Origin: Clytia hemisphaerica
Lineage: Eukaryota > Cnidaria > Hydrozoa > Leptothecata > Clytiidae
DNA: 64,000 nucleotides
NCBI GenBank assembly: GCA_902728285.1
Contig: CACVBU010000619.1
Coordinates: 1,373,963-1,437,962 of the forward strand
Reading direction: 5' to 3'
Both the position numbers and the translations under genes were made by a program. The notes under the pieces are model-generated. The model did not search any database, was not told the origin of the DNA, and worked only from the letters and a program-made list of their open reading frames with translations. This document shows, one piece after another, positions 1-11,805 of the stretch. Every line of letters starts with the position of its first letter. The first letter of the stretch is position 1.

Positions 1-200
1 TTTCAGGGTTCATCAAGTCCACATCATTCAGTGTATAGCTACTCTGGTCAATCTGGATTTACATTAGATAGCTTGGTTATACAAAGCTAACTTGGATTCA
101 CACAGTTAACTCAGATTTAAAGGATTCCCCTCGATTCACTTGGCTCACCAGAATACACTTGGAGTACTTTGTTTTACTCAGTTTATTTGGTTTTACACGG

Positions 201-445
201 CTCAATTGATATTACTCATCGGCTCAATTGATACTACTCGGCTCACTTGATATTACTTAGCTCACTTGATATTACTCGGCTCACTTGATATTACTCGGCT
301 AACTTGATAATGTTCGGCTAACTTGATAATGTTCGGCTCACTTGATACTACTCAGCTAACTTGAAATTACTCAGCTAACTTGACACTACTCAGCTAACTT
401 GATATTACTCGGCTAACTTGATAGTACTCGGCTCACTTGATTCAA
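201..445. repeat. 19-bp minisatellite, about 12-13 copies
   Basis: Tandem units of the form CTCACTTGATATTACTCGG, with variants CTAACTTGAT and ATAATGTT; most copies keep the 19-bp period. The flanks at 100-200 and 446-480 contain looser versions, so the array probably decays outwards. No gene was seen from 1 to 1500. Confidence 0.9.
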
Positions 446-1502
446 TTAACTTGTGTTTCATTTGGGTAACTCAGATTTCCGAGGCTAAACCAGAATTTAT
501 GATTTTTTTTAACATTTCATTGTTTACCACTTACTTGCTCAGCTTTTTTAACTTGTTAAAAAACAATAGGTTATTAAAATAAATATACATTATATTTGAA
601 ACTGACGTATTTATCATTTTTTTTACATTCCCCTTTTCAAAACATGATATCGATCGAAGCATCCCGTAGTTCAATCGGCAACTTTAACGGGACAAGGCAA
701 TATGATCTCCGCTCAATTTATCGTCATTTAGTAGTCAACTCTTCTATTTCAAGCAAAACTTCAAAACTTTCTTTGTCTGTGGTCATGGAAGAACTCTCCA
801 TATCAGACGACTTGTGAAATAGTGACGGGAGATTTTTTTACTATCTTTACAAAGTGACAATCAATTTTGCAAACGAAGGGTACAATATTCCCTTCAAAAA
901 AAAAGGGGGGGTGGGGTAAAATAGTGAAGGGAGAATTTTTTAGTACCTTTAAAAGTGACAATGTCTAGATATATTACATGTTAAAAACTGCTATTGATTT
1001 TTACATATTCAGGAACTCTTGCTCCTTACACAACCCCTTAGGAATGCAAATTGGGTCGTCCAGTTGTTTGATCATCGATCCCTACAATGAGAAAAAAACA
1101 GTAGACTCCCGGTTATTCGAAGCTCCAAGGGGGATGAGAATTTACTTTGAATAACTGAAAAATTCGTTTTAAGATTAATCAATCAATTCATTTTAATCAA
1201 TCTACTGTAAGTCATAAGATAAAACAAAAGCGGAAATTATAGAAAAATCAATTTTGCGGATTATTTTTCAAATTAACCCTGTAGCAAGTATCCTTGTATT
1301 TTGTCTTTATTACGGATTTTTTTAGCTGGGCCTTCACGCCCTTGGGCGCCTTGTTAGTTTTCAAGAGAAGCAAATTTAATCTTTCTTCTACAAGATTACA
1401 CTTTAATATAATGCCAATTATGCATGTAAGTTTTTATTTAATACTTTCTTTTTGCATATGTTTTGCATACTTTCTAAGGGAATTTCACCACGGCAATTCA
1501 GC

Positions 1503-1911
1503 CACCATAATTTTTGCATACAATTCAATATGGCGGATGGAAAGGCGAAAAGGTCTATTCTTGCAGCTTCCCAACATCCAAGCTCTCAAACATCACAAGC
1601 CGAAAGAAATTACTTTAGATTTCCCGTAGAAATTATGCGATGAACAATCCGGGGGTCAATGAGCCGACGATCGAACGCAATCGAATATCAATCGAATCTA
1701 AAAATTGCGGTAATATTCGATTGAGATTAGATTGCGTTCGACAATCGAATTTCAATCGGTCGATTGCGTTCGACAATCGAATTTCAATCGGTCGATTGCG
1801 TTCGATTTGGTTCGACTGGACCGATCGTCGATTCCGTTCGATTGAGATTGTCTGGGAATAATTTACCGTCAGCCGTCACCATAATTTTTGCATACAATTC
1901 AATATGGCGGA
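1503..1911. repeat. 35-bp perfect direct repeats flanking a TCGA-rich tandem tract
   Basis: Positions 1503-1537 and 1877-1911 are identical over 35 bp (CACCATAATTTTTG...TATGGCGGA). Between them, 1731-1810 holds about 2.5 copies of a 32-bp unit rich in ATCGAAT and GTTCGA. The arrangement could mark an insertion or a duplication. No gene was seen. Confidence 0.7.
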
Positions 1912-2281
1912 CTATCTTAGAAATTTGTGAGGTGAGGTATTTTTGTTTTTTCTAAAGATTACGAGCTTGGATTCCCAGTCTAAGCCTACACCTAATAAAC
2001 CCTTTAGGTGTTCCCCATAACTAACAAAATATCATGTTTCAAATGTTTCAATAATAATAAATTGTCACTGTTTTTTTTTAATGTTTGATGCGTCGCTCGT
2101 ACTTTGTTTGACCTGTGCTGGCCTCAAGGCCTCAAGTGTTTTTAACTAAAAAATTGTTATTAAAGGATGTTCTGATCAGTGGTTTAAAATCTTTGAGTGG
2201 ATAACCAGACATGACCAGACTAAACTGCTAAATATTCTAGTAATTTATTTTCTGTCAAGAACCTCTTTGTAAACATACGAT

Positions 2282-3295
2282 CCTGGACACCGCCGTACAT
2301 TCCAGACCCGATCAATCGAACTTGTCGAACCAATCGAACAATCGAACTAATCGAACTCCATCGAAAGATCAAAGTTTGATTAAAAAAATTAATCGAACCT
2401 AACCGAACACTCACAATTTTTGAAGCAATAGCAGTTCTATTAGTTTGGTCAGTAAAAAGTTCGATTAGTTCGATGATATTAAAATCCTCATATCTTCCCT
2501 CGCTTGCAAATACTTTGTCCTGCTGACACGCGATTGCCAATTTCGACAGTTCCAGGACTTAACAGCTTGATCTTGATGTTTATTGTACCCGGATATTTGT
2601 CTATCCGAAAAAAAAGTTTGTAGCCCCTCTGTTGCGATTTCTCGCGCGGCCGAGTGGCGGAATACTACGCCCGCCCCAACAAACCGCTCTTTCTGGCACT
2701 AAAAGGATACAGGAAAAGTCTGTAATCCGTTATCGGAAGTAATTTCCCGATTTACATTCCGAATTTGGCTTTGAAAAGAAGCTAATATACGGTGGCGGAG
2801 CAGCACAAACTTGTCGAACAAAATTGATTTATCGAACTGATCGAACCGAAACCTATTGATCGAACTTAATCGAACACTCACAATCTTTTAAAAAATCTTA
2901 GAGTTCGATTAATGTATTTAATCAAACTTTAATCGTTCGATGGAGTTCGATTAGTTCGGTTGTTCGATTGGTTCGACAAGTTCGATTGATCGGGTCTGGT
3001 ACATTGCGCGGTGGAGTCCGGTGGGCGTCCAGTGGGTGTACGGTGGGTGGAGCCTAACCTATTTTTAACACCGTTCATGTCCCACCGTACACGAAAAATA
3101 CCGCTGTACATTGTACGGTGGGAAGTGCGTACATCCATGCGTACATCCACCGGACAATCGTACGGTGGCAATTCCGTGTACGGTGGGATTCTGTACGGTG
3201 GTGTTGTACGGTGTTTTCAATCTAACCTAAAATACCACCGTACACCCACCGGACGCGCACCGGACTTCACCGCGCAATGTATGGCGGTGTCCAGG
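2282..3295. mobile_element. Fold-back element with 20-bp TIR, 97-bp internal arms and TACGGTGG repeats
   Basis: The termini 2282-2301 and 3276-3295 are inverted copies with one mismatch (CCTGGACACCGCCGTACATT). Inside, 2302-2398 and 2903-2999 are near-perfect inverted arms made of TCGAAC/GTTCGA motifs. The segment 3025-3240 is rich in the octamer TACGGTGG and its complement. No transposase frame was seen, so this is a non-autonomous element of unknown superfamily. Confidence 0.75.
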
Positions 3296-3441
3296 GTCGT
3301 GTAAACATTCAAACAACTTCCATTGAAATGATCTGCCGTACAGCTGTCAGCTTGGGAAATACTGTGTGTTTAAATTCAAGAAATGACTTGCAAGCCAGTG
3401 TGGAAACGATGCAAAGTCAACGTTGAATTGTTACTATTTGA

Positions 3442-4610
3442 TTAAACCAGACGTCCGCGCTCGATAGGATCGATCATCGGAACGGCTCGATGACAGATCG
3501 ATATGTGATCAATGGATTACTTAACGATCCAGATAGGAGATCGATGGAAGATTCAACCATTAAAAAGTCTTGAGTATCGATCCTTCGTTGATCCATTATC
3601 GAGCTAGTGTTTCAATCGAGTATACCGATTCGTCATCGATCATTAATCGATTCGTCATCGATTGTTAATCGATTTGTTATCGATCGTAAATCGAGTATGA
3701 GTCGATAGGGTCGATAAAATCGATAAAAGATCGATGATAGACTGTGAGGCTGGAACTTCGATTTTTGAGGATTACGATTTTACCAGCTTTTTAGCAATTT
3801 TTGCCTCGCTAACCCAAATCTCGTAACCTTTTTACCCTAAGGAAAGATCGTAATTAGAGTTTTTTAGCGTTCCGAAAAAAACGCATAGCAGAAATTTTTT
3901 CATCTTCACAGGATCCATTGTCAACAACAAAATACATCTTTTGGTCTATGGGTTTGTTTCTGACGTTTTTCCTTCAAAGAATATTGATCACTTTCCTTTC
4001 CTCCTTTTGCGCCCACGATAGAATGGTCCAAATACGGGGGTATTCCAAATGATAAACTATGTCGTTCTATAAGTGTTTATTTTCTGAGAGATACAAATAG
4101 TGTATTAAATATTGTTAACTTATTTATTTAAGTATTTTTGAGCGCAAATTTAGATATATGGTTAAATAAAAAACAAATGATAGCAGTTCTGTTTTTTCCT
4201 CAAACCCCCGGGAAAAGTTTTTTTGCCGACTGAGCTATTTTACAAATCTCGGAAAAGAATTCCCATAGTAATTCCGATACATAACCCGATTGGTTAATTT
4301 CAGAACGGCTTCAAGAAAGTCATAATGGCAGATAATTTTAAAAGTTTCTGAGGAAATGTGTGTAATTTATCGATGTTGATGGCTTGTTGATTCTTTAAAG
4401 AAAAAAAATAACAATCCTGGAATATCAAGGTTCCAGCTACACTGATAGATCGATAAATAATCGATAACTAATCATAAGCTTAAAAAAATCTTGAGTATCG
4501 ATCCTCTATCAATCTCCTATCCGGATCGTTAAGTAATCCATCGATCACATATCGATCCGTCATCGAGCTGTTCCGATGATCGATCCTATCGAGCGGGACA
4601 TCTGGATTAA
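3442..4610. mobile_element. TTAA-flanked inverted-repeat element, 1.17 kb
   Basis: TTAA lies at both edges (3442-3445, 4607-4610), followed by inverted termini of roughly 110 bp (ACCAGACGTCC.. left, TCCAGATGTCC.. right) built from GATCGAT-rich sequence. The TTAA target is typical of piggyBac-type insertion, but the termini do not start with the usual CCC and no transposase is present. Superfamily is left open. Confidence 0.75.
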
Positions 4611-5327
4611 AGTGAGGTGCACGCCAAAAGAAGTTCGGCTTGCAGAAAGGCGGGCGAAATTGCAGGGGGGTAAGCCCCTAGGACTAGGGTCTAGGACTGA
4701 GCCCTGGTGGGGGTTCAGGAATTGAATTGAATTGCTGGTATATATATACTTCTAAGAAAGAAATGTATACACAGTTAAATGAATCATGACCACGTTCATG
4801 ACCATGAGCCATATTTTAGGAATTAATGAATTAAAAGCGCTTTATATGGTGCTCTCTCGAAAAGCTTTGACTTACGCCAATATCCTACTTTATATTCACT
4901 CCTTACGCCAATATTTTCGGCGTGTTGTTCACTAATTCCAGTCTGGCTCGCAAGTCATGGATGACGCATAATCCACAAACACAAAAGAAAGCAATAAAAG
5001 AACAACCATACCAATACCCTGGACAGTCCGTGGATTTCTTGTTTATATAAATATATACCCAGGGATTTTAACATTCATTTTGAAACTCAGTGCCCCGGAC
5101 GCCCCAGTTCGCCCCAGTTCGCACATCGTACGTAAAGATAGAAAAATATGCGTTATTGCTGGCACTGTCTGATTTGCCGTATTGGCCCTGTGGCATGCCA
5201 TACTGGCTGCACGGCGTACTCAAACGGTTGTGGTGTACATAGGTGATTGTGTGGTAAATTTGGATGGCTGCGCAACGTGGTACACAAGTCACATTAAGTT
5301 GGCGGGTTTCATGAGTTTTCTTGTGGG

Positions 5328-6545
5328 GTATATGAAGACTCCCCGGATGGGGAACATGAAGAAATAGAAGAAAAACTAAAAATTCACCCCCTAGAAAATA
5401 TTTAGATTGTTGGACCTACCCCGGTGGGGTGGAGGTCCTATAAATTAACCCATGTTCGTTCGTTCGTTAGTTAGTGTGTTAGTTACCAGCTTTTCTCGAG
5501 ATTGGCTCATTAGTTTTTTCTGATTTTTGGCACAAAGGTGCATGACCTTAAACCCTCGAATGTGACGGAGCCCGATTTTCGAAAAAAAAAATTTTGGGGT
5601 AAATTTGGGCCAAAAAACGGCTTAAAAACGGGTTTTTTGGACTTTGTGAAAAATTGGATCATTAATTTTTTCTGATTTTTAGCATGAAAGTAGGGTACAA
5701 TTATAGTTAAAGGATGGCTCAAGCAGATTTTTTCAAAAAAATTTTTTTGGCTCAAAAATCGCATTTTTATCTATAAGAACCACTTTTAATAAGAATACAT
5801 CAATGTTCTTAGCCATATTATTATTATTATTTTTATTAGTTTTTTACGATGAAAATGTCACGGTGGAGGGTAATGATTTGAGTTTTCTGTAAACACTTAT
5901 TATTTTTTTGGCTGAAAAAACGAATCTTTATCTATAAGAATCATTATTTATGAGTCATAGATCAATATTATTAGCCAATTGTTTTTTTATTATTATTTTC
6001 TAACAGAAGAAAATGTCACGGTAGAGTGCGACGGTTTGAGTTTTCTGGAAACCTTATTTATTAAGCTGTGCATTTTTCTGATAGTTGTTTTTATAAAGAA
6101 AAGCGCTTAATAGCTTTTTTATTTCTTTTTCAAAAATCTTTTTCAATAGTGTTGATAGTTTCTCTCAATAGATATGCTTTCATTTTCTTTATTTTTTTGT
6201 ATTTTGACCAGTTATGTCTTATGTGTTTCATTGTTTCAATGTTCACTGATTAGTTTGATAACTAGGTAGGTCCATAAAAGTATCGCTTGTTTTATTTTGT
6301 TCAATTGCAAACGCTCGTGAAAGCGCCAGATATTTATTATCCAATTTCTGGCAATATCGATTGTTTTATCTTGTCCAATCAAAAAATTGTTACGGAAACC
6401 ACTTTTATTGCAGATTTCGATGTAAACATTGCATTACTTCTGTCAATGTGTATTATGTGTCAACATTTTATTGTTGGAATAGAAAAGAGAAAAGGTATAA
6501 GTCTAGCCTAGCCTCATTGTCAGCCATCAAAAACAAAACACACAG
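5328..6545 (+). repeat. Dispersed repeat copy 1, interrupted by an inserted element
   Basis: The parts 5328-5410 and about 6285-6545 match a second copy near 58553-58755 and 59075-59275 (GAAGACTCCCCGGAT.., CTCGTGAAAGCGCCA.., CTGTCAATGTGTATTATG). In the second copy the sequence either side of 5411/6274 is continuous, showing that 5411-6274 was inserted later. Confidence 0.8.
5411..6274. mobile_element. 864-bp inserted element with 10-bp TIR TGGACCTACC
   Basis: Starts TGGACCTACC and ends GGTAGGTCCA, a perfect 10-bp inverted terminus. It interrupts the dispersed repeat, whose other copy at 58640 is the empty site. Internally there are degenerate repeats of TTTTTTCTGATTTTT and AATGTCACGGT, with no coding capacity. 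Target duplication is short or absent. Confidence 0.78.
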
Positions 6546-7323
6546 TATTTCCCAAGCTGTCTGTGCTACCATTTAAAAAATTAAAAAAACAACACCCATG
6601 GTATTATTTGGATTGAGCAGATTTAAAAAAAGCCTGTCCTCCCACAGAATGCCTGCAAACTCCCTAACAAGCACGGGTGAAAAAACTTTTATCTGTCAAT
6701 TATTTTATCAAGCAAAGAGCACACCATTATGGCTTACAATAGTTCTGTGGATCCTCAGTTGATGGTATTCAATTATCATTACCTACCCCTTTATTTCCAT
6801 GATTCTTCAACTTTTGCAAGAAAATGAAAAAATAGAAAAGTTGTATTTTTTACTGCTCTATTCACATACTGAATTTGAAAGATCTTCTATTGGCGTTTTT
6901 TGCAAACTTCAAAATACTGATTTCCGTCCGGCTTGCATGCAGCAGCTACGCTAGGTACAAAGTCCAAATATGTGTCTCCTGTAGATTTTTATGAAGAGTT
7001 AGAGCTATACTGTCCAGTGTTCGAAATAAGGTTTTTCCTTCTGATCGGTTATTTAAGTGCATCAGTCATGTTAAGTGTCACATAAGAAAGGATCCATTGA
7101 GGACTTTTTTTAAACATCTGTTTCCCGGGCACAGCCTTCCTGGAAAATTTAATCTGTTGGCCATAAGTTTTAAAAATCTTATTCCTAGAAATGAAGATCC
7201 GTTTCTCCTCAAAACCTAAATTTGTCATCTCAAAGTATCTTCCTTAGAAAATTTGGTCTGTTTCCACAATTTTCAGAATTAAAATTTTGATTTGTTCTCC
7301 CAAGCTTATAAGGAATAGGATAT

Positions 7324-7604
7324 ACACGTTTTTTTTTTTTTAAGAAACACACTTTTAAGAAACACGAGGCTCAGAATGCCTAAAAACTAAGAAAAATCTA
7401 AGAAACATGCTGAGGCTGAGAATGAGAAAATAACATTTTTAACACGGTTTTTTTAGAACCTTCCAATCTTTGCATGAAAAATAGGCTGATTATGTCAAAA
7501 AGTTTAGAAACATGTAAGAAACATTTAAGGCTCAAAAAACCGATTTCTTAAGAAACATTGAGGCTGCTTTGTAAAACTAGTTTCTTAAAAAAAAACAAAC
7601 GTGT
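7324..7604 (+). mobile_element. MITE copy A, TIR ACACGTTTTTTT..
   Basis: 281 bp from ACACGTTT to AAACGTGT with inverted poly-A/T plus TTTAAGAAAC termini, flanked by ATAT on both sides. The interior repeats AGAAACAT-type motifs. A second copy lies in opposite orientation at 61598-61885. Confidence 0.82.
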
Positions 7605-7640
7605 ATATGTTTCCCTCTCCTAGAAATTTTCATCTGTTTC

Positions 7641-9529
7641 CCCAGGGGGGGGTCAGGATCTAGATACCAAACCCAGGGCTGGGGGGGGGGGTGGTGTCAA
7701 TTATTTTTTTTCAAATTTCAAAAAGTCAAGTTGGTATCGATACCAAAATGAGGGGGTGGGTCCCCCTTTTTTTGAAAATAAGGGAATCTTTAAGTTGGTT
7801 TCTATACAAAAATGAGGGGGTGGGTCCTCTTTTTTTTATTTTTGCTGAATTTGAAATTGGTATCTGACTTAAAATGTTGTATAATGTAAGTAAAGTCTGT
7901 TCACGATAAGTGTACACTCAGGTGCACTCTTTTTTCTTTTACCTATAACATTTGAAGGAATTCTAGTGAGTGGAACAATTTGAAATTAAAGACTTTAAAA
8001 AAATTCTAAAAACAAAGAAAAAAATGAAGATCTTGTTATTCGCGAAAATTGAGTGTGATTATTTGCGTTCCTTGCCCTCGTGGGTCTCTTGGGTTACGTG
8101 GCTCATGCCCTCATGGGTTATGTGGGTCTCGTGCCCTCGTGGGTCTTGTGCGTCCAGAAAAAAATGTGGAACAATTTGAAATTAAAGACTTTAAAAAAAT
8201 TCTAAAAACGAAGAAAAAAATGAAGATCTTGTTATTCGCGAAAATTGAGTGTGATTATTTGCGTTCCTTGCCCTCGTGGGTCTCTTGGGTTACGTGGCTC
8301 ATGCCCTCGTGGGTTATGTGGGTCTCGTGGACCACCCACGTAATTTTTTTTTGGACCCACGTAATTTTTTTCTGGACCCACGAAATACCCATGGAATTTT
8401 TTTTTGGACCCACATAATTTTTTTTGGACCCACATAATTTTTTTTGGACCCACGAAGGCACGAGACCCACGGAGCACGAGACCCACATAACCCACGAGGG
8501 CACGAACCACGTAACCCCCGAGACCCTCAAGGGCACGAAAGGCATGCAAATAATCACACTTGGGAAAATTAGTCCACACGAAATAATTTGGAATTTTACA
8601 ATCGCGAAAATAGAAGTTCGCAAAATGAAATAAATAAATCAAATTATTATATTACGAGTTCAACTCTTCATTTCAATTTTAAAAGCTTTTGAGTGACTTT
8701 GTCTGCCTTTGTTTAATTGAAAAACACAAAAATTAAAATAAAGAAGGCCATTTTCGCGAAATTTAATCCACACAAAAATTTTGAAGACCATTGATTCACC
8801 AAATTTAATCCATGCGAAATCTTTAAATTCTTGTCTCGCGAAAATTAGTACACGCAAAAATTTATCCACTTAAGGTAAGTGATTGACCCTAAGAAACAGC
8901 AGAAAACAGCGTTTTTAGACGTCAATCAGCTTACAACTTTGTTTGATATCTTTTGACTGAATGATTATTTTTGAGAATTTTTTTCATAGTGATGAGGTTC
9001 GATGATCAAGGATTCACCGCAGTGAAAATGATAGTTATAGCACTTTTCTACAAGATCCTCATTTTCATCTTCATTTTAGAATTTTTTTAAAGTCTAATAT
9101 CTTTCCAATGATACCAAATTTTATTGAAGAATTGAAGAATTCCTTCAAAAATTATAGGTAAAAGAAAAAAGAGTGCACACTTATTATGAAAAGACTTTAG
9201 TATCCTATGCATATAAACTTCTTGCATTTTTACTGATTGCCAATTTAGGGGAGGAGGGGTGGGTCCCCCTTTTTCAGAAAAATCAGGATTTTCAAGTTCG
9301 TAGCGATACCAATTTATGGGGGTGGGTCCCCTCTTTTTCAGAAAATCAGGATTTTCATGTTGGTATCAATACCAATTTAGGGGGTGGGTACCCCCTTTTT
9401 TAGAAAATTGGGGTTTTCAAGTTGGTATTGATACCAATTAAGGGGTGGTGGTGTCTACTACTTTCAAATCTTGAAAAGTCAGGTTTTTGGGCCTTGGGTT
9501 GATATTCTGGACCCTGACCCCCCTGGTTT
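7641..9529. mobile_element. Composite nested element with G-rich TIR and 66-bp repeats
   Basis: The outer ends are inverted (CCAGGGGGGGTCAGGATC.. near 7646 and ..CTGACCCCCCTGG near 9529). Just inside, about two copies (7730-7865) and three copies (9240-9445) of a 66-bp unit with GGTATCGATACCAA and GGGGTGGGTCC face a central insert. The whole reads as one element split by a second. Confidence 0.65.
7897..9200. mobile_element. Inner element with about 65-bp TIR and CGTGGGTC fold-back core
   Basis: TIRs share GTGCACTCTTTTTTCTTTTA and GAAGGAATTCT (left 7922-7965, right 9131-9175, inverted). Positions 7971-8166 are directly repeated from 8167. Next comes a run of about 23-bp units with GGACCCACGTAATTTTT (8335-8455), then an inverted copy of the CCCTCGTGGGTC section to about 8565. 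No enzyme is encoded; the frames here follow the repeats. Confidence 0.7.
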
Positions 9530-9611
9530 CCCTTGCTTTTTGTGATTGATATCTGTTTTCCTTCAGAAATTTCAATCTGTTTCTAATGGCAATGCAATAA
9601 TCATCATTTTG

Positions 9612-9832
9612 GAAACAGATATCTGTTTCCCAATTTATTATGTCATCTTCTAGAAATAATGATCTGTTTCTCTCTGATGACGTCATCAGCTGGAGCGGGG
9701 AAACAGATAGTTTTAAGGAAAAGGTCTCTCCTAGAAAATCGGATCTGTTTCCCCATTTTTCAAAAAAAGCTCCCTCCTGGAAAAGGGAAACAAATATTCT
9801 GGGGAAATGGGCTCGTTGGCGGCTTCTGTACA
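9612..9832 (+). repeat. Dispersed repeat 'CTGTTTCCC', copy 1
   Basis: About 215 bp shared with 13519-13731 in the same orientation, including ATATCTGTTTCCCAATT, a perfect GATGACGTCATC palindrome and GGGGAAATGGGCT. Looser versions of ATCTGTTTCCC extend to 7100-7660. Confidence 0.85.
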
Positions 9833-10510
9833 TACACTTACGAGCCATTTTCTGAGAAAAATAGGCAAAAATGACAAGGTCAGGAAGTGATATTTTGCTC
9901 AGAATAATGAAAAAAACATCCCCTGAACATTTTTTAGAAAAATTCCTTCCGGTTGCTGAGATATTGTCCATTGAAATTTCGATCTGGTCTGCAAAATGGA
10001 AGAGCTCCTTTGAAATGATTTTTAGCCCATTTTGAGCATAAAGAGGTCCCCATCTCTCCATTTCTTGGAAATATGGGATAAGCTCTACACAAAAGATCGG
10101 TGTCTGGAAGCGTTTTCGCCAAATTTCTGCCCTTTCTGAGATCAAATATCTTACTCAGGCCTCACTTCTACATGTACCAGTTAGGATTTTCTGATAAACA
10201 ACTGAACTTACTTTCATTTCAACAAAAAAATTTCATGGGCCAACAATGTGTCATTTTTAAATTTTTTAAAGTACGAAATGTCCCACTTTCACGGCCCATA
10301 ATGGCTGCTGCCCTCACTTTGACAAATTTTTTTCGGAAGAATTAGCTGCTATTACCCTTCCCCTTTCCATATCTGAAAAGAAATTCATGGGCCCTAGTCT
10401 CTTTGAGTCAGAATAAGCTATAAGATGAAAGTGATGTGATATCACTTTGCCTGGATCTCTCAGAAAATGGCTCTTAACATTTTAACATACACTGAAAATT
10501 TGTCGAAGAA
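9833..10510. other. No gene recognised
   Basis: Unique-looking AT-rich sequence. Frames on both strands are short and without recognisable motifs. Confidence 0.5.
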
Positions 10511-10850
10511 GGTTACAAAGGAATAAGTTAAAGTAACAAAGAAATTAGAGAAGAAAGTCACGAAGGAATGAAATTCAAGTAACAAAGAAATTAGAGCAAA
10601 AAGTTACGAAGGATTAGAGCTCAAAGTAACAAAGCAGTTAGACAAGAATGTCACGAAGGAATAGAATTTGAAGTAACAAAGAAATTAGAGAAGAAAGTTA
10701 CGAAGGAATAAGTAAAAGTAACAAATAAATTAGAGACAAAAGTCATGAAAGAATAGAGTTTGAAGTAACAAAGAAATTAGAGAAGAGAGTTACAGAGGAA
10801 TAGAGTTCGAAGTAACAAAAAAGTTAAAGAAGCAAGTTACAAAGGAATAG
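10511..10850. repeat. About 46-bp tandem repeat, about 7 copies
   Basis: Units contain AAGTAACAAAGAAATTAGAG followed by AAAGTTACGAAGGAATAGAG variants. Divergence between copies suggests an old array. Confidence 0.85.
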
Positions 10851-10870
10851 GGGCTTTTAGGGGCGGTTCA

Positions 10871-11313
10871 GAACTAGGGGGGGGGCTTATCCTGTACCAC
10901 TCCTTAACTTTTGATCTAGTCTTTTTGGATGAAATACATGATTCTTGTCATATAAGCTAACAGACAGTTTTGATGACGTCACTCATCATGCCCGAAAATT
11001 TCCTAATTGTTCTTCTAAATAGCTATTTAGTTTATAAATGCTTATTTCATCCTAAATAATCAATAAATTATCTAAACGATATAATTTGACATAAAAAATA
11101 AATTTGGATATAAATTGGAAATGTGTCAATTTTTATGACACTTTACTGTCATTTGGTCAAAAGTTTTAGGTGTGAAAAATTTTATGTTTTATTTTGAAGT
11201 TTAACAAAAGTTAGGACTTCACAGAAAATTTCATGTCAAAAGCTCTATTTCAGGAGTTATCAATATTTCCATAGTTTCACCACGGAACGGAAAAAGCCCC
11301 CCCCCCCTAGTTC
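10871..11313. mobile_element. G-rich TIR element, 443 bp
   Basis: Begins GAACTAGGGGGGGGGCT and ends with the inverse, AGCCCCCCCCCCCTAGTTC. Non-coding interior. No clear target duplication was found. Confidence 0.7.
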
Positions 11314-11805
11314 GTATAGGGTTAAGTATGCACTTATTCTTCTTTTATTTGTGCCATTTTTAAAAGGCTAGAGGATCAAAGCTGGGTTATCTTGTAATGA
11401 ATCTTTACCCTAAAAAAAGACCATCAGTAAACCAGTGAAAACGTTTTGTTTGATAAACATCTAGATCATTATTTTAAGTTTGTCCAGTAAGTGTGGTTTA
11501 GACATAAAAGAATAGACGGATTTATCTTTATTAATTGTCAAGATAAAAGGATTTTGTTGACTTAAAGTATTTATGAAATCTACACGTATACAGTTTAATA
11601 TTAAGAAATCTTTTTATGGGAGAATTTCATGTCATTTCTGATTTATGGTTTATTGAAATTCGTTTACTTTAGAATTTGAATTTTAGATGAGCTCATTTTG
11701 TCTTGCTTTTGGAAAATATTTCAAAAAAACGGATCAGTTCTTTATCATGAAATCTTATTTAAAAGGAGATGAACCCAGATTTAATAAAGGTTGATTTACC
11801 TTGTA

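Noticed and set aside
1090-1165. Possible pogo-type terminus (CAGTAGACTCCCGGTTATTC)
   Set aside because: Only one end is recognisable; no matching inverse or TA duplication found nearby.
2645-2700. tRNA-like box A (GGCCGAGTGG) suggesting a tRNA-Leu/Ser or SINE head
   Set aside because: No box B (GGTTCGAATCC-like) follows and no cloverleaf can be drawn.
4672-4705. CCCTAGGACTAGGGTCTAGG palindrome-like cluster as an operator
   Set aside because: Short, isolated and without context; no basis for a function.
8049-8642. Overlapping frames on both strands, 120-136 codons
   Set aside because: They follow the CGTGGGTC fold-back and tandem repeats of the 7897-9200 element.
9438-10145. 235-codon reverse-strand frame
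   Set aside because: It runs through a dispersed repeat copy (9612-9832) and beyond with no recognisable domain; a repeat-driven frame is the simpler reading.
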